From Lysinibacillus_B sp042920265 (GTDB taxonomy: Bacteria; Bacillota; Bacilli; Bacillales_A; Planococcaceae): 64,000 nucleotides of DNA. Shown here one piece after another: positions 25,434 to 34,407 of this stretch. Location of the stretch: contig NZ_JBDQZI010000004.1 in the NCBI RefSeq assembly GCF_042920265.1, forward strand, positions 1 through 64,000, read 5' to 3'. How positions within the stretch are numbered: position 1 is the stretch's first letter; each line of letters begins with the position of its first letter. A model generated the notes under the pieces. The model did no database searches. It saw only the letters and a program-made list of their open reading frames with translations, and had not been told where the DNA came from. A program made the position numbers and the translations under genes.

Positions 25434-25517
25434 ACACAAAAAGAATTCCTTTTACAACTTTTTTTGGAATTAAATTGGTATAAAGCATTTTAGCTCTGCT
25501 ATGAATCCCCAACAAAA

Positions 25518-25557
25518 AACACCTATAACCGTTGTTTTATCAACGTTTATAGGTGTT
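25518..25557 (-). terminator. Terminator after a small membrane-protein gene
   Basis: AACACCTATAA...CGTTG pairs with CAACG...TATAGGTGTT in a stem of about 17 bp. On the minus strand it is followed by TTTTTTG. It lies 20 bp past the stop at 25577. Confidence 0.85.
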
Positions 25558-25576
25558 CTGCTTAAGTATTCCATCA

Positions 25577-25873
25577 TTATTTTTGGACCAAACTCATATG
25601 CATCTCGATTTCATCCGCCTTTTTCCTCATATACATTGCCCATTCAATTAAAACAATTGGAACTAGTGACATGTAAACATTAGCAATAATAAAAACAAAG
25701 AATAATTCTTCTAAATTCGTCAAAACACTGTAAACATAACCGATTATGCCACTAGCAATTAGGACCATATAAAACGGAAAGCGTGGAAAACGAAAGCCTA
25801 TGACACCACTAAAAACCATCACAAGTACCACCATCATAATAAAGTGCCAATACATTGAAAAGTACATTGCCAT
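25577..25873 (-). CDS. Small membrane protein, 98 aa, unknown
   Basis: Three hydrophobic spans (about 9-27, 32-50, 57-80) and a charged C-terminal tail (MRKKADEIEMHMS) make this a small integral membrane protein. A perfect AAAGGAGG lies 7 bases before the ATG at 25873 and a strong terminator follows, so it is a single-gene unit. I do not recognise a family. Confidence 0.7.
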   Translation of the reverse strand: MAMYFSMYWHFIMMVVLVMVFSGVIGFRFPRFPFYMVLIASGIIGYVYSVLTNLEELFFVFIIANVYMSLVPIVLIEWAMYMRKKADEIEMHMSLVQK

Positions 25874-26128
25874 CCCAATTCCTCCTTTGGTCGGTCATGT
25901 GGAAACCTTAAGAAAGAATATTCGACACCAATGTACTTTCTCCTTCTATATGGATAATTTTTTCTACTTTAAGTATACTTTTAGCTACATTATACTCAAA
26001 AACCAACTAAACATTGTTAATCTATAATATATTTCTTTACTCTGCAATAATTGTTAAGACGAGATTACTGTAGAGGATTATCCAGTTTTTTAAGGTTTTT
26101 CAATCATTCAATATATTAGCGTTATACA

Positions 26129-26291
26129 TGGAGGTGATGATTTTTTACAAATAAAAAATTCTCTCAACACTATTGAACTATCCAATAAACCGTTTTATAA
26201 CGGGCAATTCATTAAAGTTGTTTCGGAACAACTTTCACCTTTTAGTATTAAAATAGGGGTTAAAAATAGTTTGAATAAACTTTTTTACTGA
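26129..26291 (+). other. Possible remnant of a small gene
   Basis: After a GGAGGTGATGA site the frame reads LQIKNSLNTIELSNKPFYNG..., continuing for about 48 codons to TGA at 26289. The composition looks coding, but the only codon where a start is expected is TTA (26145-26147), so a TTG start may have been lost. The rest of 25874-26395 is AT-rich with nothing else that I can identify. Confidence 0.2.
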
Positions 26292-26401
26292 CTTATTATA
26301 ATAGGATACTATTACTATTTTTAGAAATCTAACTAATAACGATTATGCCTTAATCTAAGGCTTGTGCGTAACATATATTCAAATTAGTAAGGAAGATGAA
26401 C

Positions 26402-26602
26402 TTGGATAAGAACAAATTATTTTTAACAGGTTTCCTTTGGTTATTATTAGCAACAATAGTAAGTTTTCTGGATGAGTTTATTAAAGAATCATTTGAAAAT
26501 AATCAACTAATAACAGGACTATCATCTATAATTGTTTTATTCATTTGGCTAGTTTTTATTTATCATGTTATGAAATTCTTATGTAAAGTATCAAAAGGTT
26601 AA
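26402..26602 (+). CDS. Small membrane protein, 66 aa
   Basis: A frame with two spans (about 6-22 and 38-55) separated by an acidic stretch (DEFIKESFENNQ), ending KFLCKVSKG. AAGGA lies 8 bases before a TTG at 26402, which is preferred. An ATG two codons earlier (26396) is almost touching the site. No family is recognised. The neighbourhood is rich in degraded remnants, so it could be a leftover of a larger unit, but the frame is intact. Confidence 0.5.
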   Translation: MDKNKLFLTGFLWLLLATIVSFLDEFIKESFENNQLITGLSSIIVLFIWLVFIYHVMKFLCKVSKG

Positions 26603-26803
26603 TATTCTATAGACAAATACTTAACATGACAAATTCTGAAATTGTGATTATGAAGACACCTCATAGTCGTGAGCTCTTTTGTTATGCTTCCCATTAACCA
26701 CTCTTATAGTTACTGAATTTCCATTTAATCCCCAAATATTAATCTACTATGCGAATATTTCTGCATAGGCAGGTTTTTATTCGTTAAAAAAGGGTATGGA
26801 ATA

Positions 26804-26924
26804 ATGTTTAAAGATGCTTAGAATCCCACAACACAAGAAGAAATAAAAAAATGGGCATACGGTAATGAAATAATACCTGAGCAAGATTGGGAACTCGCCA
26901 TATAGGATTTTGAAAACATAGCCA
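26804..26924 (+). pseudogene. Degraded gene fragment with two in-frame TAG stops
   Basis: From ATG at 26804 the frame reads MFKDA, TAG, NPTTQEEIKKWAYGNEII, then PEQDWELAI, TAG, DFENIA. The middle part is clearly protein-like (acidic, Trp-rich, helix-forming). Two stop codons in the same frame mean it cannot be made as one protein. It is probably the decayed start of a small hypothetical gene. Between 26603 and 26803 I see only a weak hairpin near 26655-26680. Confidence 0.45.
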
Positions 26925-26930
26925 TTAGGA

Positions 26931-26958
26931 GAGGACTTGCCTATATGTGCAAGTCCTT
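26931..26958 (+). terminator. Hairpin between the degraded fragment and the SNF2 gene
   Basis: AGGACTTGC (26932-26940) and GCAAGTCCT (26949-26957) form a perfect 9-bp stem followed on the plus strand by TTCGTT. It fits the end of the plus-strand unit better than the convergent helicase gene. Confidence 0.5.
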
Positions 26959-26967
26959 TCGTTATGC

Positions 26968-29900
26968 CTAAACCCTTAAAATCTCCCGAATATCCTCTTC
27001 CGTTAAAGCACCAGGACTCTTTTCATCAAATTCGATGATATCTGCAATCAGATGGCGCTTTCTTTCTTGGAGCTCGTTCATTTTTTCTTCAATCGTGCCG
27101 CGGGCGATGAGCTTAATGACTTGTACGGTGTTTTTTTGGCCCATTCGATAAGCACGGTCCGCTGCTTGTGCCTCTACTGCGGGGTTCCACCAAAGATCAT
27201 AAAGGATAACCGTATCGGCACCCGTTAAATTCAGCCCTGTGCCCCCTGCTTTTAATGAAATCAAAAATAGATCCCGCTCTCCTTCATTAAAACGATTGCA
27301 CAGTTCAACTCGTTCCGCTGAAGGCGTTTGACCGTCCAAATAGAAGTATGCTTGACCGCGCATCGTCATCTCTCGCCCAATAAATTCCAACATTTTCGTA
27401 AACTGCGAGAAAATCAACACTCTTCTGCCAGAAAGCCTCGATTCCTCTAATATTTGTAGTAGCTGCTCAAATTTCGCAGAGCTTCCTTTATAGCCATCGA
27501 CAAACAAACTCGGGTGACAGCAAATTTGACGTAGTCTCGTTAAGCCAGCTAGGATGCGAATGCGATTTTTCCGAAACGTGTCCTTGTCGAGGTGCTTCAA
27601 TGTATCGACTCGAAGCTTGGCTAATAAGGCGGCATACAGTTGCTTTTGCTCAGGCAGTAGCTCCGACATTGTAAGCGCTTCGTTTTTGCCAGGTAGCTCC
27701 GTCAGCACCTCTTCTTTTAAACGACGAAGTAAAAATGGTCGCACCCTCCGCGCTATCGCTTTCCTCGTTAAATAACTGTATTCCTGTAGTCCTTGGAATA
27801 GTTGCGGGAAAATGACATGATAAATCGCCCAAAGCTCTTCCTGATTATTTTCTATAGGTGTTCCTGTCAATCCAAAACGATAATCGGCTTTTATCTTTTT
27901 GACCGCTCGCGCCGTTTGAGTTAACGGATTTTTAAATGCTTGCGCCTCATCAAAGAACACCGCGTGAAACGTTTGCTGCTCATACCATGCTACATCACGG
28001 CGGAGTAACGGATACGATGTAATAAGCACATCGATATCATCAAGATGACGTTGTAGCTCTCTTCTAACAGCTTGATCTCCATCAATAACGATTGCTTGCA
28101 GCTCAGGCGCAAATTGCATCATTTCATGTAGCCAGTTATACATTAACGAGGACGGGCACACAATGAGCACCGGCTGCTTACTCGCTCGTATGTTAGCTAG
28201 CTCTGATACGATGAACGCAATGCTTTGCACCGTTTTCCCAAGCCCCATATCATCAGCTAAAACACCACCAAACCCGAAGCTCGCTAGTTGTTTCATCCAT
28301 TTAAACCCTTGCTTTTGATAGTCTCTTAAAATGCCTGCTAAGCTTGGGGGTACATCGAAATCCAACGTTTCTGGATGCAGTAATCCACCTACAAACTGGC
28401 GGAATGATTCAGCTGGTGTAAACACTTCACTGTCGCCGATCAACTCCAAAAATTTTAAGCTTTCGAGTATCGGCATATTGAAAGTTGCTTCATACTGGTC
28501 ATCTTGCACTGGTCCTGCTAGTAAAAATCGGCGAATTTCTTCCATTTCCTTTGTTTCAAGCGATAGCAAGGAGTCATTCGGCAGGCGATAATATTTTTGC
28601 TTTACTTCAAGTGCTTGTAAAATCTCCTTCACTTGTTGATCTGAAATGCCGTCCATTTCAAATTTGAATTCCAACCAATTTGTTCGTTCCTTCTTCACCT
28701 TTACGACAATTTTAGGGAAGGTATTCTGTTTAACAAGGCGATTGCGAACAGCCGTTGTTGCATAAATTTGCGCAAGTGATTGAAGATTAGGTAGCATGTG
28801 ATATAAAAAGTCATATTCCAATTGTTCATTTTGCATGAAATAACCGCCATCTGTTTTCGTAAAGCCGCTTTCCTCCATGATGTTAAGGATCTCTTGTTCC
28901 TTTCTGTAATCCCGAATCAACATCGGACCTACTGGATCCTCGGCACTTTCCAACGGTTGAATGACAACATGCTCATAATGAAATTCTAGTCCCGCTAGCA
29001 ATCTATTTTTCAAGCGATCTAAGTAAAGCTTCGCCACAAGTGGTGTTTTTCTCATTTCCTCTATTATCTGTTGCGACAAGTTGACTTGCCCGATTTTTCT
29101 TAAACCTGGTACAACTTTGTTGAGAAACGTATTCAATTGTTCATATGGAATCGGCACGTGATTTGTACTTGGTGTTAGCATGTGCTGTAATTCCGTTAAC
29201 CGAGCACAGTCCTCGCTGTCTAACTGAAACACGGAGCCATCGATTAATACAGCCGAATAGGCACTGAACAACCGCATTCGCTCAAACCCTTGAATCGTCA
29301 ATTGATATTTGCCGTCTCTCTCCTCCACTAAAAATTGTAACGGTGGTACCCCTTTTACAATACGTAAGGGCTGAGCAGCTTGTCCTTTCGGTTCAACAAC
29401 TAAGGCTGGCGTTTGTATGAATAACGAAGTAAGTTCTCTCCAAGCAGATGGTGGGATTAGTAAGACGGTGTCGTGTGGTAAAACGTCTAAAAAAGCCTTT
29501 TCATCCTGGACAATTTGGATGAGTTGATGCAACACCGCATCTACTTCATCGTTAAAGCAATGCTCATTTGGATTATAGAGAAGTGTAGGCGATAATGTAC
29601 AACATTCCCCAAACTTTACATGTTGTAGAAACTCTCGAATATGTGTAATCTTCGTTTGACTGATACATAGCTCCACACTAAACAAGTATTGCCCGTTCCC
29701 GATTGGGCAAGGCTTAAGCGTAAACTGCACATCCAGTATCTGTCTTTTTTCAAAATGCAGCTGATGCCGACTTTTTCGTATTGTTCCATCCTGAAAAAGT
29801 GTCATAATCCCCGTTGACAGTTGGGGCACATGGAATTGTTCAGATGACTCATCAGACGGCGCACTTCCCTGTCGTTTCCGTTCATCTATGGCCAGCAAAA

Positions 29901-30153
29901 CAGCCGCAACATGCTGACAGCTCTTACTAAAATTCACAAGTGTAGGACAGCTACAGGACGTCTGAATACGCCCAAGCAGATCTTTTTCAATTGTGACATG
30001 GAAGTCTTCTGCACCTTTCACAGTAGCTGTACATCGGTCTACGCTATCGTCGTGAATGGTTACTTTATTTGCGCGATAATAAGCGTCTCCTCTTTTGAAG
30101 GAGACCGTGCCGCACATTTCTTTTATGATTCTATGATTGATTTTGATGTCCAT
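26968..30153 (-). CDS. SNF2-family helicase with SWIM zinc finger
   Basis: A 1061-aa protein. Near the N terminus is a SWIM zinc motif (CSCP...CQHV). A long helicase-associated region follows, and the C-terminal half is a SNF2 ATPase: motif I DDMGLGKTVQ, motif II FFDEAQAFKN, motif III LTGTPIENN, motif V GGTGLNLTGAD, motif VI QAADRAYRMGQ. Such proteins move along DNA and remodel protein-DNA complexes. B. subtilis YwqA is a relative. The ATG at 30153 has AAGGAAGGGA 8 bases upstream. A start 25 codons earlier lacks a site. Stand-alone gene, no defence-island partners seen. Confidence 0.9.
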   Translation of the reverse strand: MDIKINHRIIKEMCGTVSFKRGDAYYRANKVTIHDDSVDRCTATVKGAEDFHVTIEKDLLGRIQTSCSCPTLVNFSKSCQHVAAVLLAIDERKRQGSAPSDESSEQFHVPQLSTGIMTLFQDGTIRKSRHQLHFEKRQILDVQFTLKPCPIGNGQYLFSVELCISQTKITHIREFLQHVKFGECCTLSPTLLYNPNEHCFNDEVDAVLHQLIQIVQDEKAFLDVLPHDTVLLIPPSAWRELTSLFIQTPALVVEPKGQAAQPLRIVKGVPPLQFLVEERDGKYQLTIQGFERMRLFSAYSAVLIDGSVFQLDSEDCARLTELQHMLTPSTNHVPIPYEQLNTFLNKVVPGLRKIGQVNLSQQIIEEMRKTPLVAKLYLDRLKNRLLAGLEFHYEHVVIQPLESAEDPVGPMLIRDYRKEQEILNIMEESGFTKTDGGYFMQNEQLEYDFLYHMLPNLQSLAQIYATTAVRNRLVKQNTFPKIVVKVKKERTNWLEFKFEMDGISDQQVKEILQALEVKQKYYRLPNDSLLSLETKEMEEIRRFLLAGPVQDDQYEATFNMPILESLKFLELIGDSEVFTPAESFRQFVGGLLHPETLDFDVPPSLAGILRDYQKQGFKWMKQLASFGFGGVLADDMGLGKTVQSIAFIVSELANIRASKQPVLIVCPSSLMYNWLHEMMQFAPELQAIVIDGDQAVRRELQRHLDDIDVLITSYPLLRRDVAWYEQQTFHAVFFDEAQAFKNPLTQTARAVKKIKADYRFGLTGTPIENNQEELWAIYHVIFPQLFQGLQEYSYLTRKAIARRVRPFLLRRLKEEVLTELPGKNEALTMSELLPEQKQLYAALLAKLRVDTLKHLDKDTFRKNRIRILAGLTRLRQICCHPSLFVDGYKGSSAKFEQLLQILEESRLSGRRVLIFSQFTKMLEFIGREMTMRGQAYFYLDGQTPSAERVELCNRFNEGERDLFLISLKAGGTGLNLTGADTVILYDLWWNPAVEAQAADRAYRMGQKNTVQVIKLIARGTIEEKMNELQERKRHLIADIIEFDEKSPGALTEEDIREILRV

Positions 30154-30248
30154 GTATGTAGTCCCTTCCTTAGGAGATGGATCGTTACTAATGCCTATTT
30201 TACCATGTACTTTAGATAGACTCGACATACTGTTGATGACGCGCTCTC

Positions 30249-30551
30249 CTATCTCCTTCTATTTGGCTTATTTTTGGAGCGTTTTGTTTTAACTAATGTA
30301 GAAGCGGGCTGTTTTCTAATCCATTTTACGAATTTCCACACTTGTTCATCTGCTTTTAGTGCTTCGATTGAATTTAATCTGATTGCTAATTCTTTGTTCG
30401 TATATAAAGCATGGATATTTTTATGGCAGGGAATGCAAAGAAAAGCAGTTGGCCCATGATTCCCGCCTTCTTCTCTTGGAATTAAATGATGCTCCGTCGT
30501 TTCCACTTCTGTTCGCTTGCATAATGCACAAACATCTACTTTCTTCGCCAT
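30249..30551 (-). CDS. HNH endonuclease-fold protein (YisB-like)
   Basis: A 100-aa protein with an HNH domain: CALCKR, TTEHHLIPREEGGNHGPTAFL, CIPCHKNIHALYT. The two CxxC pairs bind zinc, and the HH and H..H positions supply the metal site. B. subtilis YisB is a similar stand-alone HNH protein of unknown role. The ATG at 30551 has AAAGGAGA 5 bases upstream. A basic C-terminal tail (KTKRSKNKPNRRR) suits nucleic-acid binding. It ends 95 bp before the SNF2 start, so the two may share a transcript. Confidence 0.83.
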   Translation of the reverse strand: MAKKVDVCALCKRTEVETTEHHLIPREEGGNHGPTAFLCIPCHKNIHALYTNKELAIRLNSIEALKADEQVWKFVKWIRKQPASTLVKTKRSKNKPNRRR

Positions 30552-30669
30552 ACTCTTCTCCTTTCTATTGCGGTATTTCGATTGCTCCATTCGATGAAGT
30601 AATGATATTATTCGCCACTTTTAGCGAATCATTATGACATTTTTTTGATCATGCAATAAATTTTCATAC

Positions 30670-30705
30670 AAAAAAGCCGATTGCAACTACGTCGAATCGA
30701 CTTTT
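30670..30705 (-). terminator. Terminator after a small membrane-protein gene
   Basis: On the minus strand AAAAGTCGATT pairs with AATCGGCTTTT (one wobble pair), continuing into a T-run. It ends the gene stopping at 30756. Confidence 0.7.
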
Positions 30706-30755
30706 CTTAGAACTAACGCCATGTTACGTTCATCAAGAGGCACTTTCTTGTACTG

Positions 30756-31019
30756 TTATATGAACTGAAACGCAAACATTAAACCAAGCGGAATCGTTAA
30801 CCACAGTAGAAAGTTACTTACGATCATCCTAAAACGGGAGATATTTTCGGGTCCATCTTTGAAAACGAATCGCCACATCAATAATACCCCGATCACCCAT
30901 ATCGGTAAGATAAAAAAGAATTCGGGTGTCAACGCATCGGCGTCACCTAATGCGCCTTCTGCAAAAAACCAAGCGATTAATAATGCAATAAAACCACTAC
31001 ATATAACATTAATCATCAC
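30756..31019 (-). CDS. Small membrane protein, 87 aa, unknown
   Basis: Three hydrophobic segments (about 3-19, 33-51, 65-86) with short charged loops (EGALGDADALTPEF, KDGPENISRFR). The reading frame opens with GTG at 31019 directly followed by ATG at 31016, with GGTG close by. The ribosome binding site is weak. Terminator downstream. It lies 43 bp after the ammonia-lyase gene and may be its co-transcribed neighbour. No family recognised. Confidence 0.6.
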   Translation of the reverse strand: MMINVICSGFIALLIAWFFAEGALGDADALTPEFFFILPIWVIGVLLMWRFVFKDGPENISRFRMIVSNFLLWLTIPLGLMFAFQFI

Positions 31020-31062
31020 CAGCTTTGATTTTATTTTAATCTCCGCCCTTCCTTTTTCTATT

Positions 31063-32265
31063 CTACTTTAATGAAAAATGTCCTAACCATGTTACTTTTT
31101 CATATTGTTCTAGGTCTGTATCGCCTTCCGTGGATATAAGTAATACGCGAGATTGTCCGTCTAATCCGAGTTCTTTCCCTATTTCTGGCTGAAGCTTTTG
31201 TAAATAATATAGTAGCCCGAGCGTTACCGCACCGGATTCTCCCGATATAATAGCAGGATCTCCGTTGCACGGATTGCCATAAATACGCATACCTAATGCT
31301 GCAATCGCATCGTCACAAGAAAACGTTGCAAAAGCGCTATCACTCAAAATACGGTAGGCATCTTTGTTCGGTTCACCACAAGCTAACCCGGCCATAATCG
31401 TCGCCATATCCCCCGTCACAAATTGAACCGAAGCATCCTTTGTTAAAAATGATTGATAATAACAATCGGCTTTGTCCGCTTCTACAATGATAATTTTAGG
31501 TGGATTCTCCGGATATAGCTGATGGAAAAATGCCGTGATGGCGCCGGCAAAAGAGCCTACCCCTGCTTGTAAAAAAATATGTGTTGGTGGGGTTGGTAAT
31601 TCCTCCGTAATCTCTAACCCAATCGTCGCATAGCCTTGCATAATCCACAGCGGAATATGTTCGTAACCCTCCCAAGCTGTATCTTGAATCACTATATAGC
31701 CGTTTTCTTCTGCTAATGTAGCGCATTCCCTCACACAATCATCATAGTTCAGCTCTAAAATATGTGCATCCGCTCCTTCTGAACGTATCGCTTCTAATCG
31801 TTGCTGAGCAGAACCTTTTGGCATAAAGACGATGGATTGATGACCAAGCTCACGGGCAGCCCAAGCTACGCCGCGCCCATGATTGCCATCAGTCGCTGTA
31901 ATAAACGTTAACTTTCCGAGTTTCTTTTTGACTTCCTCACTTTTTAAATCATCAAATGTTAAATTTGCAAATGGGATTGCTAAAGTATCTGCGATATATT
32001 TCGCAATGGCATAAATCCCTCCTAACACTTTAAAAGCGTTTAAGCCAAATCTTCGGGATTCATCCTTCACATGAATCGTTTCTACATGTAATTTCTTTGC
32101 TAGTTGTTGCAAGCTATGTAATGGTGTTTTCGTATACGCTATATGTGATTGCTGAAACTTTAACACTTCTTCGATGACGTTTTGCTGAAAATGTGAATAG
32201 ATTGGCCCGCGCTCTTCCTTTTGATGGTGATTTTTTGTCCATTGAATATACGTTTGATGTTGCAT
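31063..32265 (-). CDS. dpaL: Diaminopropionate ammonia-lyase
   Basis: A 400-aa PLP enzyme of fold type II. The PLP Lys lies in RFGLNAFKVLGG (K79), a sequence typical of diaminopropionate ammonia-lyase, and the glycine-rich phosphate-binding loop and TDGNHGRGVAW follow. The enzyme cleaves 2,3-diaminopropionate to pyruvate and ammonia. It differs from threonine dehydratase in the FGL(N/G)AFK motif. The usual partner genes of the purine-catabolic ygeW-X-Y cluster are absent. It probably serves detoxification or use of diaminopropionate. Confidence 0.88.
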   Translation of the reverse strand: MQHQTYIQWTKNHHQKEERGPIYSHFQQNVIEEVLKFQQSHIAYTKTPLHSLQQLAKKLHVETIHVKDESRRFGLNAFKVLGGIYAIAKYIADTLAIPFANLTFDDLKSEEVKKKLGKLTFITATDGNHGRGVAWAARELGHQSIVFMPKGSAQQRLEAIRSEGADAHILELNYDDCVRECATLAEENGYIVIQDTAWEGYEHIPLWIMQGYATIGLEITEELPTPPTHIFLQAGVGSFAGAITAFFHQLYPENPPKIIIVEADKADCYYQSFLTKDASVQFVTGDMATIMAGLACGEPNKDAYRILSDSAFATFSCDDAIAALGMRIYGNPCNGDPAIISGESGAVTLGLLYYLQKLQPEIGKELGLDGQSRVLLISTEGDTDLEQYEKVTWLGHFSLK

Positions 32266-32417
32266 TTCAAAACCTCCTATTTCATGTACTATGCGATGTA
32301 AGAAAGCGGTTACTCGACGTGCTATCTAATTAACCATAATTTTCTTTCCTACGCAAATAATTCTAGCTTTCTATACTTATAATAGCTTGAATCTTTTCAA
32401 ATGCCAAAAGAAGACAT

Positions 32418-32456
32418 AAAAAAGAGCCTAAACTTCGCTAAAACCGTTTAAGCTCT
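32418..32456 (-). terminator. Terminator after the P450 gene
   Basis: AGAGCTTAAAC pairs with GTTTAGGCTCT on the minus strand (one wobble) and a run of T follows. It lies 13 bp past the stop at 32469. Confidence 0.8.
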
Positions 32457-32468
32457 ATAGTATTCACT

Positions 32469-33740
32469 TTACTGTATATTCTCCTGTACCCTTCGCACAT
32501 TTTCCAAAATGATTTTACTTTTCGGAATGCTTGGGATGTCGTTTAAGTCAAAGCTTAAGTCTTGTTCAGGGATATCGTATTGGATTTTATTGACTAAGTA
32601 ATCTAAACTCACCTTCATGATTTCAATCGTCATTTGTTCCCCTGCGCAGCGGTGCCCTAAAATATAATCGCCTCCCCCTTGTGGGATAAAGCTAAACGGA
32701 CTGCCTTGCCAGCTCGCAAAACGTTCAGGATAAAATGAACCGGGATTTTCCCACAACGCTGGATCATTATTCGTTCCATATAAATCAAGTAAGGTCATTG
32801 TTCCTGCTTTAAATTCATGGTTGTTCCACGTAAAATCTTCTTTTACCGTCGCTACGATAAATGGGAAGAACGGATAAAAACGTCTCACTTCTTGTACAAA
32901 CATGCGCGGATAATCTGGATAGTTCTGTAATTTTTCTTTTTCTTTCGGGAATTCGTGAAGTGCAAGTAATGTAAAGTTTGCATAAATGGCAATGGCTACA
33001 ATCGGGCGAAGTAAATTGATAATCTCAACAGCGGCTGTCTCTTCATCTAATACGTAGCCATCTACATCTTTATAAAATGCAAATTGATGAAGCACTGAAT
33101 TTTTAGGAAACTTTATTTTTTCATCGCGCGTATCTCGAATGAGCTGTTGCATATTTTTTTCTACTTGATTACGGTAACTCCTGCCAATCCAATGTGTCAC
33201 ACCAAATACAGCAGGTGTCTCAAACATGGCCGCTAATTCTTTCGTCAGCCTTTTCGTATCTTGTTCATGAAGCGGATAGCCAATCCATTGAAATGCGACT
33301 TTACATAGCAGCTCCTTCATTTCATCATAAAACACGATGGAATCCTTTTGGCTCCACTGGTCGATAGATTGCTCCCATTGTAATTTTGTCATATCTACAA
33401 TGCGAGCCACTTCCTCTTTTGTCATGACCGACATCAACATTTCTTTTCGATGACGATGCGCCTCCCCATCTAGTGTTTGGACACTATTTTCACCAAAAAG
33501 CGTTTGGACAATACGATTGGGCGCCGCACCACTACGTTGAAATTTATCTGTATCGTAAAAAAGTCTAGCCGCTTCTTCCCCAATCATACAGATAGCTTTT
33601 TTTCCTAAAATCCGCGTCTCAAAAACATTCGAACGCAATTGCCTCTGCCGATTAACAATAAACTCATATCCCTCTTGTAAAAAGCTAATACTGTGATCGA
33701 TCCCTTTCTCACGTGGCATTTCATTTTCCATTACTGTCAC
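32469..33740 (-). CDS. cypC: Fatty-acid peroxygenase, cytochrome P450 CYP152 family
   Basis: A 423-aa P450 close in length to P450-BSbeta (417 aa). The heme-binding segment GGGDYILGHRCAGEQ (C365) and the distal RPIVAIAIY, whose Arg holds the fatty-acid carboxylate in place of the usual acid-alcohol pair, mark CYP152. It hydroxylates long-chain fatty acids at the alpha or beta carbon using hydrogen peroxide, so no reductase partner is needed and none is nearby. No signal peptide. GAGGTGACAG lies upstream of the start at 33740. Single-gene unit. Confidence 0.9.
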   Translation of the reverse strand: MTVMENEMPREKGIDHSISFLQEGYEFIVNRQRQLRSNVFETRILGKKAICMIGEEAARLFYDTDKFQRSGAAPNRIVQTLFGENSVQTLDGEAHRHRKEMLMSVMTKEEVARIVDMTKLQWEQSIDQWSQKDSIVFYDEMKELLCKVAFQWIGYPLHEQDTKRLTKELAAMFETPAVFGVTHWIGRSYRNQVEKNMQQLIRDTRDEKIKFPKNSVLHQFAFYKDVDGYVLDEETAAVEIINLLRPIVAIAIYANFTLLALHEFPKEKEKLQNYPDYPRMFVQEVRRFYPFFPFIVATVKEDFTWNNHEFKAGTMTLLDLYGTNNDPALWENPGSFYPERFASWQGSPFSFIPQGGGDYILGHRCAGEQMTIEIMKVSLDYLVNKIQYDIPEQDLSFDLNDIPSIPKSKIILENVRRVQENIQ

Positions 33741-33837
33741 CTCTTTACTTAGATTCCCTTCTATTATCTCTAAATGGATTTCAGTTTATGCTGTCTCCCG
33801 TAAAAATCTCTAGATCCGTTATCATTGTTTCTACCAA

Positions 33838-33875
33838 CAAAAAACCACAATCTAAAATCTCAAAGATTGTGGTTT
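33838..33875 (-). terminator. Terminator of the broken SLH-MBL gene
   Basis: AAACCACAATCT and AGATTGTGGTTT form a perfect 12-bp stem. On the minus strand it is followed by TTTTG. It lies 11 bp past the stop at 33886, the natural end of the ancestral gene. Confidence 0.8.
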
Positions 33876-33885
33876 CGTGTATTAT

Positions 33886-34215
33886 TTACTTTTCACATGC
33901 CCAGTTGTCGCCATCTCGGTCGTGTTTTGCTGCATACGCTGGGTGTGTACTTGCTACACCATTTGGGTAGTAGGCACGCATTGCTGTACAGTTTTGGAAT
34001 GATGTTGGTGCACCCGCAATCACGTAAGTACCGGAAGATGGATCACCTGTTTGAATAGGTGGTTTTTCAGGCGTGATTTGTGATGGCATCGGCTTGGCAT
34101 TTATAGAGTATGTCACGCTATCTGTCGATACAATAATCGAGCCACTCATCGCTGTTGCATATCCTTTAGCACCGATTGCATTCATATTTGCTAGTACTTC
34201 ACTATGTGGATGACC
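33886..34215 (-). pseudogene. C-terminal fragment of the SLH-MBL protein, with excalibur domain
   Basis: Open from the insertion boundary (34215) with GHPHSEVLANMNAIGAKGY, the normal end of a ComEC-like metallo-hydrolase domain, then a linker rich in Pro and a C-terminal excalibur domain (FQNCTAMRAYYPNG...DRDGDNWACEK) that binds calcium. The open frame reaches upstream into the insertion sequence to an ATG at 34257, but that start is within the mobile element and is not the original one. The fragment is contiguous in frame with the other side of the element. It is not expected to be expressed as a functional protein. Confidence 0.85.
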
Positions 34216-34407
34216 CTGACACTCCCACCCATGAATGAGTGGGGTTCTAAAGTACAAAAGATTTCTTCTTTACTCTCCCATCAACCGATGAAACTGGTTG
34301 GGTACAACATAAAGACACGTTCTTATTTCCTTTAGACTTCAACGAACAAGACGACCGTTGCCATCATTAGCGTTCGCACCGGCTCATGCCTAAACCGTTT
34401 TTATAGT
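34216..34407 (-). ncRNA. Putative omega-RNA (guide RNA) region at the right end of the IS
   Basis: In IS605 elements the RNA used by TnpB is encoded over the 3' part of tnpB and the right end, and its guide comes from host DNA just past that end. Here about 190 bp with strong hairpins separate the tnpB stop from the right end. The predicted guide would begin GGTCATCCACATAGTG (from 34215). No direct evidence of transcription is visible. Confidence 0.4.

Noticed and set aside
26968..30551. A defence island around the SNF2 helicase and HNH protein
   Set aside because: Both have common housekeeping-like relatives in Bacillus. No restriction, methylase or other defence partner lies nearby.
33886..34257. 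A 123-aa gene starting at the ATG at 34257
   Set aside because: The first 14 codons are the right end of the IS element. The rest is the C-terminus of the broken surface protein.
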